From: CAZJHX01 sp964545715 | GTDB lineage: Bacteria; Myxococcota_A; UBA9042; GCA-2863065 | DNA length: 64,000 nt | Direction: 5' to 3' | Assembly (NCBI GenBank): GCA_964545715.1 | Contig: CAZJHX010000021.1 | Coordinates: 1 to 64,000, forward strand | Shown here: one piece after another, positions 34,316-41,508 of the stretch | How the letters are laid out: each line of letters starts with the position of its first letter | How positions within the stretch are numbered: the first letter of the stretch is position 1 | Translations under genes and position numbers: made by a program | Notes under the pieces: model-generated | Database searches by the model: none | Told to the model about the DNA's origin: nothing | Seen by the model: the letters and a program-made list of their open reading frames with translations, nothing else

Positions 34316-34597
34316 ATGGCAGGCCGACCCAAGACGCCGCTACCGCGGGCCAAACGGCAACTGGAGCACATGCTCTGGGGCAAAGAGACGGAGCTGGCGT
34401 CGCATTATCATGCGGACGAGGCGGGCGAGGGCCCCGATCAAGCCGGCCCGCCCGATCACTGCTCCCACGCGTCTCACGGCAGCCACGGCAGCCACGGCAG
34501 TCACGGGTCACACGGCAGCCACGGCTCGCATGGGTCGCACGGCAGTCATGGCAGCCACGGCAGCCACGGATCACACGGCAGCCACGGCTCCTGGTAG
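34316..34597 (+). CDS. His-Xaa-Ser repeat peptide (predicted precursor of the modified product)
   Basis: The 93-residue peptide starts at an ATG with AGAGGAG seven bases upstream. Residues 1-48 form a charged leader (RAKRQLEHMLWGKETELASH, then an acidic Gly/Pro stretch). C49 is the only Cys. From H51 the chain is one His-Ala-Ser triplet and thirteen His-Gly-Ser triplets to residue 92, closed by Trp93. This is the hallmark of His-Xaa-Ser (HxsA-type) peptides, but shorter and more regular than the classical HxsA, which has a large domain before the repeats. It lies at the end of the Tat protein-HxsD-HxsD2 cassette, and its 3' end overlaps a convergent radical SAM gene by 27 bases. A metal-binding or radical-crosslinked product is inferred. 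Confidence 0.85.
   Translation: MAGRPKTPLPRAKRQLEHMLWGKETELASHYHADEAGEGPDQAGPPDHCSHASHGSHGSHGSHGSHGSHGSHGSHGSHGSHGSHGSHGSHGSW
34466..34591 (+). repeat. Nine-base tandem repeat encoding fourteen His-Xaa-Ser triplets
   Basis: Each unit reads CAY-GGN-(AGY or TCN), with the first unit CAC-GCG-TCT. Serine is spelled AGC, AGT, TCA, TCG, TCC and TCT across units, and glycine GGC, GGG and GGA. The repeat is therefore old and kept at protein level rather than a fresh slippage product. Confidence 0.95.
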
Positions 34598-35308
34598 CGG
34601 CTCGCACGTCCGCCCCATCCCCACGAATTGATGCTCCACATCTGAGTCACTTGTCACGACCACCGCGACGCCGGCGTTTCGCGCTCGCTCGGCGGCGTGG
34701 CTGACGGCGCTTGTGATCATCTCGGCCGCCGGGACCACGCGCGCTGCGTCCGTGGCGGCCTCCCCCAGCGGCTGCACCGTAGATAGCTGCCAGGCCCCCG
34801 CGCCGAGCGTGCCGACGAGGTCCGCCAGCGCAGCCAGGTTGCGAAAGTTGGACCGGGTCACCACGGTCGTGACGGCCACGTCGGCGCCGCTGTCGCGCAG
34901 GTTCAGCAGGCCTTTGACGGTGTGGCGGAAGCTGCCCTCTACACGGGTGTGGTAGTCGTGGACGGCGGGCTCGGGGCCCTGCAGCGAGACCTCGAACAGG
35001 GACACGCCCGCGGCCATCAGCTCCTGGACATAGGCCGTGTACGCCAGGCGGCGCCCGTTGGTTTGCAGCGCCACGTCGTCGTAGCCCAGCGTGCGAGCGA
35101 GCTGGATCCAGCCGGCCAGCCCATCGTGCAGCGTGGGCTCGCCGCCGACAAACGCCAGGCTGGAGTCACCGGCCGCCCTGCCCTGCTCCAGCGCGGCGCG
35201 CACGCGAGCGTCATCGGTGTGCGACGCCCCGTCCAGGCCACGCTGCGCGCAGAAGACGCAGCGGTTGTTGCAGGCAAGACCCAGCTCGATGAGCAGCCGG
35301 TCGCTCAT
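34571..35308 (-). CDS. Short radical SAM protein lacking a C-terminal cluster domain
   Basis: The 245-residue protein has C13, C17 and C20 (LACNNRCVFC), GGEPT from residue 55, and LQTNGRRLAY...FEVSLQGPEPAVHDYHTRVEGSF, the same layout as other island enzymes. It ends at about the point where relatives continue for 60-100 residues to an auxiliary Cys cluster. The stop lies antisense within the His-Gly-Ser repeat of the convergent peptide gene. It may be a natural minimal enzyme or one truncated by that gene junction. The ATG overlaps the previous gene's stop (ATGA). Confidence 0.8.
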   Translation of the reverse strand: MSDRLLIELGLACNNRCVFCAQRGLDGASHTDDARVRAALEQGRAAGDSSLAFVGGEPTLHDGLAGWIQLARTLGYDDVALQTNGRRLAYTAYVQELMAAGVSLFEVSLQGPEPAVHDYHTRVEGSFRHTVKGLLNLRDSGADVAVTTVVTRSNFRNLAALADLVGTLGAGAWQLSTVQPLGEAATDAARVVPAAEMITSAVSHAAERARNAGVAVVVTSDSDVEHQFVGMGRTCEPLPGAVAAV

Positions 35309-36420
35309 GAGGACGGCTTGGCGCGCCCGGTCAGGCCTCGACGACGCTCTTTTTCGAAGAGCCGGCGACCGCGATCGGTCACGCTGCCCACCTGTGGAGG
35401 CGCGGGTGCGGGCCCGGTCGCGTCCCCGGCAGCGTCAAACTCCTCGCGCCACTGCTCCAGGCTGTTGAAGCGACGACTGGGATCGGCCGGGTCGAAGAGA
35501 ATGTCGCGCACGATCGGCTCCAGCGGCACAAAGACCGGGTGCAGCTCGTCGGTGCTGTAGCCGTCGCCGCGGTCGAAGAGGCCGGGGCAGATCGAGCGCA
35601 GGGAGCACTGGCTGCACACGTCCGCGTATCGTCGGTTCCAGTGCGTCTGGCGCACCGTCTGCTTGTCGTCCAGAAAGTGCACCACGCGCTCTTCCAGCTT
35701 GACGATCTTGCGGGTCTCGGTGCTGGCGTGGGCGAAGTCGGTCATGTAGCACAGCGGCACCTTCTCCACGCGAAACGTGCGCCCGCCGGCTTGCAGCAGC
35801 GCCACCGCCCGACTCAGCGACACCTCGAACTCGGCCATGCGCGGCGTATACCGGGCAGGGTCCACCTCCGCGCGTCCCATCGACGGGTCCAGCGCGTTCC
35901 AGACAAAGTGCTGGACGTGCGGATGGTGCTGGATGAAATAGGCGATGTTCTCGTCCAGGTGGTCCGCGTTCTGGCGGTTCATTACGCAGTTGATGTTGAC
36001 CTGCATGCCGAAGCGATGTGCGTTGTCGATGGCCCGATAGGCGCGCTCCAGGGTCCCGCTCCTGCCGCGCAGCTCCTCTTCGACGTCGGGCCGGACCGAG
36101 TAGATCGACACGTGCACCAGCTGCAAGCCGGCCTCGGCCAGCGCGCGGGCAAAGTCCTCTTCGGCCAGGCGGTGCCCGTTGGTGATCATGCGCACGTGCA
36201 AGCCAACCGACCGCGCGTATGCGGCGATGCGCGGCAGCTCGGGGTGCAGCGTCGGCTCGCCGCCGGTGAGGATGGCGCCGAAGTAGCCGCGCTCGACCAG
36301 ATCGTCCACCAGCAGCTTCATCGACTCGAAGTCGTGCGTGTACTCGGTGGTGGGGTTGGAGCAGAAGCCGCACACGTGGTTGCAGTGCCGAACGACCTGA
36401 ATGTATCCGAGGTTGGCCAT
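35305..36420 (-). CDS. Radical SAM protein, possible HxsC-type maturase
   Basis: The 371-residue protein has C13, C17 and C20 (RHCNHVCGFC), GGEPT at 53-57 and MITNGHRLAEEDFARALAEA. An IYS block (HVSIYSVRPDVEEEL) replaces the HGHNAKLHD block of its neighbours. Residues 160-180 (DENIAYFIQHHPHVQHFVW) and the C-terminal CSQCSLRSICPG resemble the HxsC maturase pattern as I remember it. If so, it would pair with the HxsB-like enzyme at 43805. That identity is only suggestive. It is the first gene of a minus-strand pair, and TAGTCA six bases before the ATG may be a -10. Confidence 0.75.
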   Translation of the reverse strand: MANLGYIQVVRHCNHVCGFCSNPTTEYTHDFESMKLLVDDLVERGYFGAILTGGEPTLHPELPRIAAYARSVGLHVRMITNGHRLAEEDFARALAEAGLQLVHVSIYSVRPDVEEELRGRSGTLERAYRAIDNAHRFGMQVNINCVMNRQNADHLDENIAYFIQHHPHVQHFVWNALDPSMGRAEVDPARYTPRMAEFEVSLSRAVALLQAGGRTFRVEKVPLCYMTDFAHASTETRKIVKLEERVVHFLDDKQTVRQTHWNRRYADVCSQCSLRSICPGLFDRGDGYSTDELHPVFVPLEPIVRDILFDPADPSRRFNSLEQWREEFDAAGDATGPAPAPPQVGSVTDRGRRLFEKERRRGLTGRAKPSS

Positions 36421-36486
36421 CGAGGTTGACTACTGTCTCATTTGTCCTGACCGGATCGCCATCGCAAAAACGGCGCACCGTGCGCG

Positions 36487-36495
36487 TGGTAGGCT
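36487..36495 (+). promoter_or_regulatory. Putative extended -10 element (TGGTAGGCT)
   Basis: TGG-TAGGCT ends six bases before the ATG at 36502, which would put the transcription start at or next to the start codon. No ribosome binding site is visible. Confidence 0.45.
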
Positions 36496-36501
36496 GCGGC
36501 G

Positions 36502-37302
36502 ATGGCAGAGCATACAGCACAATCACTGAGCATAGTTGCAATGATCATAGTCGGTTGCAGCAGCGATTCTGTGGCGACCAGCCCGGCTGACACAGCGGAT
36601 GTTCCGGACGTGGTCGACGCGGTTGAGACGCCCGATTTGAGCGCCGTGCCGGCCGCCGCGGTGCGCGGACGAGTGCGCATTTTCGGCCCGCCCGGCGGTC
36701 CGCTGGAGGGGGCGGAGATCCACGTTTTGGAGCATCCCGAGCTGACGACGCTGTCGGGCGCCGACGGCACGTTCGAGTTTGCGGATGTGCCCGCGGGCGA
36801 TGTCACGCTGGTGATGCTGGCCGAGGGTTATCCCGAAAATCAGCTGGGGACGCACACCCTCGCGGGCGAGGACATCGAGGGCCTGGATTTTCAGGCGGTC
36901 TCCAAGGGCATCTACGACATCTTTGCGCTGCTGACGGAGCAGGTGCCGGACCCCGAGATGTGCCAGGTGTCCACCACGGTGACGCGCTGGTTTGAGGGCG
37001 ACCTGCCGATTGTTCATGGCGAGCCGGGTGCCACGTGCGCGATCAGCCCGGGGTTGGCCGAAGACCGCGGCCCCATCTACTTCAACCCGGATGTGCTGCC
37101 CACGCCCGGGCTGGTCGAGACGTCGGTCGACGGCGGGGTGGTGTGGACCAACGTGCCGCCGGGCGAGTACACGCTGACCGCTGTGAAGCCGGACGTGGAG
37201 TTTGAGACGGTGCGCATCAAGTGTCGTCCCAATGTGCTCGTCAATGCGGGTCCGCCGCGTGGCCTTCAGGCGCTCAATCCGGGGTCGGGGTACGACGAGT
37301 AG
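36502..37302 (+). CDS. Lipoprotein with carboxypeptidase-regulatory-like beta domain
   Basis: The 266-residue protein has a short signal and lipobox (SIVAMIIVGCSSDS), then an Asp/Val/Thr linker (ADTADVPDVVDAVETPD). A CarboxypepD-reg-like beta-sandwich follows: VRGRVRIFGPPGGPLEGAEI, then GADGTFEFADVPAGDVTLVM and LAEGYPE. A second similar module appears near the end (VVWTNVPPGEYTLTAVKP). These are binding or spacer modules in surface proteins; no catalytic residues are visible. It is divergent from the radical SAM gene at 36420 and overlaps the convergent membrane protein gene by 29 bases. Confidence 0.78.
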   Translation: MAEHTAQSLSIVAMIIVGCSSDSVATSPADTADVPDVVDAVETPDLSAVPAAAVRGRVRIFGPPGGPLEGAEIHVLEHPELTTLSGADGTFEFADVPAGDVTLVMLAEGYPENQLGTHTLAGEDIEGLDFQAVSKGIYDIFALLTEQVPDPEMCQVSTTVTRWFEGDLPIVHGEPGATCAISPGLAEDRGPIYFNPDVLPTPGLVETSVDGGVVWTNVPPGEYTLTAVKPDVEFETVRIKCRPNVLVNAGPPRGLQALNPGSGYDE

Positions 37303-37882
37303 CGGCCTCGAGCGCCATGGCAAACAACGCCAGGGCGATGCCCAGATCGTGGATCTCGTCGGCGCCCTCCCGGACCGGGTAGCCGTCGACAACAGCGTCG
37401 CTTAGCTGGGCCGACAGCAGCAGCGCCAACATGGCTCCGACAGCGACACCGGCCGGACGGGAGATCGGCGCCCACCGCGCCCGGATCGGGTGGTCGGCGC
37501 GCAGTACAAAGGGCGTCGCCGCAAAGAGCGCCTCAGCCAGCATCAGCAGCCAGAGCACCACGATATTGTTGTGCAGCGCCTGGTCTATGTGCACGCCGGC
37601 GTACAGATAGCCGTAGTCGGTCTCCTCGATCAGGACACAGAGCGCGCCGACGCCAAGCAGCAACAACCCGGGAACTCGATCGCGATACCAGGCGGCGAAA
37701 AACAGCAGCGCGGCCGCCAGAAACAGCGCGTGGCTGAGGTGCTCGCTGAAGGTCTCCTTGCCGAAGATCGGAACCCACGCAGCGGGCCAGAGTGCCAGCA
37801 CGAGACCAGCCGCCAGCGGCGAGAGAGCGGGCGACCATTGGAGCAGGCGGAGCACGGGGACAGCATACCGGCTTGCGACCAC
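37274..37882 (-). CDS. Uncharacterised integral membrane protein
   Basis: The 202-residue protein starts at a GTG and has about six membrane helices (ALFLAAALLFFAAWY, VPGLLLLGVGALCVLIEE, HNNIVVLWLLMLAEALF, AVGAMLALLLSAQLSD). Conserved-looking polar residues lie in the loops (EETDYGYLYAGVHIDQALHN), which might form a membrane active site, but I know no family. Its start lies 21 bases from the divergent radical SAM gene at 37903, so the two probably share a control region. Confidence 0.6.
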   Translation of the reverse strand: MVASRYAVPVLRLLQWSPALSPLAAGLVLALWPAAWVPIFGKETFSEHLSHALFLAAALLFFAAWYRDRVPGLLLLGVGALCVLIEETDYGYLYAGVHIDQALHNNIVVLWLLMLAEALFAATPFVLRADHPIRARWAPISRPAGVAVGAMLALLLSAQLSDAVVDGYPVREGADEIHDLGIALALFAMALEAATRRTPTPD

Positions 37883-37902
37883 GGGCGCCGCGTGGCACAG
37901 CC

Positions 37903-38805
37903 ATGGGGATGGACCTGCTCGATCTGGTGCTGCACTACGACTGCAACCTGGCCTGCACGTATTGCACGATCACCGAGGCCATGCGCCGCCGCCCTGCCCT
38001 GGGCCTGCGTGAGGCGGCGCCGTGGATCGATCAGGCCGCGCAGGCGGGGTGCACGGCGCTGTCGATCACGGGTGGCGAGCCGACCATCACCGGGCAGCTG
38101 CTGCCGATTGTGCGGTACGCGGCGCGGCGCGGGTTCACCGACGTCAAGGTGCAGAGCAACGGGCTGCTGTTGGCCGGCCGCGCGAACCTGGACCGGCTGC
38201 TGGCGGCGGGCTGCACCCACGTGGAGCTGTCGGTGCATGGCTACGATGGGGACGGCGCCGCGTACGACGCGATCACGCGGGGCGAGCCCGGCGCGCACAA
38301 GTTGTTGCTGGCGGCGTTGGGGCATCTGGTCGCGGCCGATGTCCGGCTGAGTGTGGCGATGATCGTCATGACCGAGACCGTGGCGACGCTGCCCGACGCT
38401 GTCCGGGCGCTGGCGGCGCTTGGGATCCGCCAGGTGGACCTGTGGTTTGTCTCGCTGACCGACAACAACCGCGAAAACGTGGCCTCCATGCCGCGTCTGA
38501 CCGACGTGCTGCCGCAGGTTCGCGCGTGCCTGGACGCGGGCGCGGCCGCGGGTGTGACGATGCGCTCCTTGCACGTACCTCGCTGTCTGTTGCCCGAGCA
38601 CGCAGACCGCGTCGCCCACCCCGGCGTGGGGCAGGACGTGCAGGTGGTGACGCCGGATGCCGCGTTTCAGCTGTCCGCATCGCGACTGTCCGGCGGTGTG
38701 AAGCCGGAACGCTGCGCCACGTGCCGCCATGATCCGGTGTGCTCGGGGCTACGGCAGGACTACGTGGACCGCTTTGGCGACTCGGAGCTCCGGCCCGTGG
38801 AGTGA
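37903..38805 (+). CDS. Radical SAM protein (Hxs-island enzyme)
   Basis: The 300-residue protein has C14, C18 and C21 (YDCNLACTYC), GGEPT at 57-61, and the layout VQSNGLLLAG...ELSVHGYDGDGAAYDAIT of the island family. It ends with CATCRHDPVCSGL, a short auxiliary-cluster motif. A second ATG two codons on is possible. It is followed 33 bases later by the FG-GAP lipoprotein gene. Probable role: peptide modification, inferred from its neighbours. Confidence 0.82.
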   Translation: MGMDLLDLVLHYDCNLACTYCTITEAMRRRPALGLREAAPWIDQAAQAGCTALSITGGEPTITGQLLPIVRYAARRGFTDVKVQSNGLLLAGRANLDRLLAAGCTHVELSVHGYDGDGAAYDAITRGEPGAHKLLLAALGHLVAADVRLSVAMIVMTETVATLPDAVRALAALGIRQVDLWFVSLTDNNRENVASMPRLTDVLPQVRACLDAGAAAGVTMRSLHVPRCLLPEHADRVAHPGVGQDVQVVTPDAAFQLSASRLSGGVKPERCATCRHDPVCSGLRQDYVDRFGDSELRPVE

Positions 38806-38811
38806 TCGACG

Positions 38812-38820
38812 TGCTACGCT
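38812..38820 (+). promoter_or_regulatory. Putative extended -10 element (TGCTACGCT)
   Basis: TGC-TACGCT lies directly before an in-frame GTG at 38821 and 18 bases before the ATG at 38839, so the transcript would be nearly leaderless. Confidence 0.35.
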
Positions 38821-38838
38821 GTGGCCGAGGATCTGCAC

Positions 38839-41508
38839 ATGTTCAAGACGACCAGAGCGCTGTTGCTTGCAGCGATCGTGGGCTGCGGCACGCCCGTCGG
38901 TTCACGCAGCACGCCGACTGCCGGGCCGGGCGTGTCGTCTGAGGGAGGCACGGCGGGCGGCGCGGACACCACCGTCTTCGAGCCGCCGAACGATGTCTGG
39001 ACGCCCTCCGACGACGTCGAGGCGGGTGACACACAGGGCTCCGAGGACGCCTCGGCAAGCGACGCCACGCCGCAGCCGACGGACGCTGCGGAGACTGCCG
39101 ACGAGGGCGGCGCGGCCGACGCGGATGCGGGACCCGAAGGCGACGTGTGGGAGGTGCCCGTCGAGGACGAGTGCCACTTCGTCCCCAGCGCCGGCGTGTT
39201 CGAGCCCGCGCTGAAATGTTGGTGGGGCCAGCCCGACGAGTTCACCAAGCATGACGACGTGGTCATGACGCCGGTTGTCGCCAACCTGACCGACGACGAC
39301 AAGGACGGCGACGTCGATTTGGACGACATCCCGGACATCGCGTTTTTGACGTATCGGCGGCAGGAGGACGGCTGCTGCAACGTCAAGGCGGTGCTGCGGG
39401 TCGTCACCGGGTCCTGCGCGGACCTGTCGACGGTGCTGGGGGAGCCGACCGATCCCAAGCTGCGCGAGCACTTCCACGTGCCGTCGCCCAAGCTGGACAA
39501 CTCCGGAGGCCTGGCGCTGGGAGACGTGGACGGCGACGGACAGATCGACATCGTGGGCGCCAAGGTCAAGGGCGGAACGGTCGCCTTCACAGGCGTGCGA
39601 TACCCGGCGACGGCGCCGTCCGAGTGGAAGGGCGGCGGGTCCGGCTTCGTGCCGCTGGGCGCTGCCGATCCGGTGGCGGCGATCGCGACGGATGACGGCG
39701 ACGCGACGGTGTTGACCGCGGCCGATCCCGGCGCCACCGCGCTGCTGGGCTTTGAGTGGCCGGGGGGCTCGGCGGCCATCGCTGAGCTGCGCATCCGGGT
39801 CCGAGCGCGATCGGTCGACATGGCGACCAGCCTGCGGATCGATCTGACGTCGGCCTCGGGCGCCACGGCGCAATCTGTCGCTGAGCCCGTCTACGCCGGC
39901 GACAGCTACAGCGATTTGCTGTTCTCTTTCGACAAGAACCCGATGAAGGGCGACGCCCAGTGGACGGACGCCGATCTGGACGGGCTGACAGTGGGTCTGG
40001 TCCACGACGGCCTGGTCAATGCCGTGATCCGGGTGACCGAGGTGTCGATCGTGGTGGGCCAGGTGCGCGTGCTCTGGGACAGCGCGCTGCCCGCTGCTGC
40101 GGACGTCGTAGCTGGAGCCCAGCCCGCCATCGCGGACCTGGACGGGGACGGACTGGCGGAGATCCTGATGGGCCGGGTGGTGCTGGATGGGGCCACCGGC
40201 GACCTGAAATGGAAGGGCAAGAAGGGCGCGGGGGTCAACTCGTTTCTGGGCCCGATCTCGATCGCAGCGAACCTGGACCTGGAGGGAGGCAAGGAGGTGA
40301 TCGCAGGCAACACGGTCTACGACACCACGGGCGCGCCAAAGTGGACGTACGACTACGGCAACGACGGGACGGGCTGCAACACGCAGAACCTGCCATGCGA
40401 CGGCTTCAACGCCACCGGCGACTTTGACGACGACCTGATGGGCGAGGTCGTGACGGTGCGCACCGGGATGGTCTACGTCTGGAACCACGACGGCTCGCTG
40501 TTGGCGCGCCTGGCGATCCCGCACGACAACTGCAAGTTCAACGAGGGAGGCCCGCCCACTGTGGCGGACTTTGACGCGGACGGCGAGCCGGAGATCGGCG
40601 TGGCAGGCGCGGATTACTACGCCGTGTTCGACCTGGAGTGCTGCGACAAGCTGCCCAACTGCCCCGCCAAGCCGGCGGGTGCGGCCTGGTGTGACTCCGC
40701 CGGGGTGCGATGGAAGAAGCCCAACAAGGACTGCAGCTCGCGGGCGACGGGGTCGTCGGTGTTCGACTTCGACGGGGACGGCGCGGCCGAGGTGGTCTAC
40801 AACGACGAGACGCACTTCAGGATCTTCAAGGGCGACGACGGCGAGGTGCTCTTTCAGGAGCCGAACGCGTCGCATACGCGGCTGGAGTACCCGATCATCG
40901 TGGACGTGGACCGCGACGGCAACGCGGAGATCGTCTTCATCGAAAACGGCGGCGGCTCCGTACCCATCCAGGTATGGGGCGACTCCCTGGACAACTGGGT
41001 GGCCACGCGCCGGATTTGGAACCAGCATGCATACGACATCACCAGCGTCACCGAGTCGGGCATGATCCCGCCCGGCGGCGGCGACGCCAACTGGCTGGTC
41101 TACAACGCGTTTCGGCAGAACCTGCCCGACTTCGATCCGCTGCAGGCGCCCAATCTGACCGCCGGCTTCGTGGACGCCGATCCGGTGGACTGCCCCGCCT
41201 CCACGTTGCTTCGTGTCGAGGTGTGCAACGCAGGGGAGCTGTGGGCGGTCGGCGTCCAGGTGATTTTTTACGACGCCGACACCGAGCAGGAGATCACCTG
41301 CGACGGTGGCGTCAAAATGGGGGCGGGCGCGCTGGGCGCAGGCACGTGCACTATGGCCGAGTGCGCGTGGGCATCCCCGCCCGGAGCGTCCGGAAACGTG
41401 CGCGTCTGCGTGGACAACTCCGACTTCGGCTGCGTTGGGCCCGGCTGGAACAACGAGTGCGTCGAGGACGACAACGCGGATGACCAGGCCGCTGCACTCT
41501 GTAATTAG
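38839..41508 (+). CDS. FG-GAP/VCBS-repeat lipoprotein
   Basis: The 889-residue protein has a signal and lipobox (RALLLAAIVGCG) and an Asp/Glu/Thr-rich linker of about 90 residues. A long series of calcium-loop repeats follows: DKDGDVDLDDIPDIAFL, LGDVDGDGQIDIVGA, ADLDGDGLAEILMG, ADFDADGEPEIGVAG, VDVDRDGNAEIVFIE. These are FG-GAP blades of an integrin-like propeller. The C-terminal 130 residues are Cys-richer. I preferred the ATG at 38839 over an in-frame GTG at 38821 because the signal peptide begins there. Its last four bases overlap the convergent radical SAM gene. Likely outer-surface binding protein. Confidence 0.85.
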   Translation: MFKTTRALLLAAIVGCGTPVGSRSTPTAGPGVSSEGGTAGGADTTVFEPPNDVWTPSDDVEAGDTQGSEDASASDATPQPTDAAETADEGGAADADAGPEGDVWEVPVEDECHFVPSAGVFEPALKCWWGQPDEFTKHDDVVMTPVVANLTDDDKDGDVDLDDIPDIAFLTYRRQEDGCCNVKAVLRVVTGSCADLSTVLGEPTDPKLREHFHVPSPKLDNSGGLALGDVDGDGQIDIVGAKVKGGTVAFTGVRYPATAPSEWKGGGSGFVPLGAADPVAAIATDDGDATVLTAADPGATALLGFEWPGGSAAIAELRIRVRARSVDMATSLRIDLTSASGATAQSVAEPVYAGDSYSDLLFSFDKNPMKGDAQWTDADLDGLTVGLVHDGLVNAVIRVTEVSIVVGQVRVLWDSALPAAADVVAGAQPAIADLDGDGLAEILMGRVVLDGATGDLKWKGKKGAGVNSFLGPISIAANLDLEGGKEVIAGNTVYDTTGAPKWTYDYGNDGTGCNTQNLPCDGFNATGDFDDDLMGEVVTVRTGMVYVWNHDGSLLARLAIPHDNCKFNEGGPPTVADFDADGEPEIGVAGADYYAVFDLECCDKLPNCPAKPAGAAWCDSAGVRWKKPNKDCSSRATGSSVFDFDGDGAAEVVYNDETHFRIFKGDDGEVLFQEPNASHTRLEYPIIVDVDRDGNAEIVFIENGGGSVPIQVWGDSLDNWVATRRIWNQHAYDITSVTESGMIPPGGGDANWLVYNAFRQNLPDFDPLQAPNLTAGFVDADPVDCPASTLLRVEVCNAGELWAVGVQVIFYDADTEQEITCDGGVKMGAGALGAGTCTMAECAWASPPGASGNVRVCVDNSDFGCVGPGWNNECVEDDNADDQAAALCN

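Noticed and set aside
34466..34591. Nine-base repeats considered as a CRISPR array or simple slippage repeat
   Set aside because: Units are in frame, encode HxS, have no spacers, and vary synonymously; it is a protein-coding repeat.
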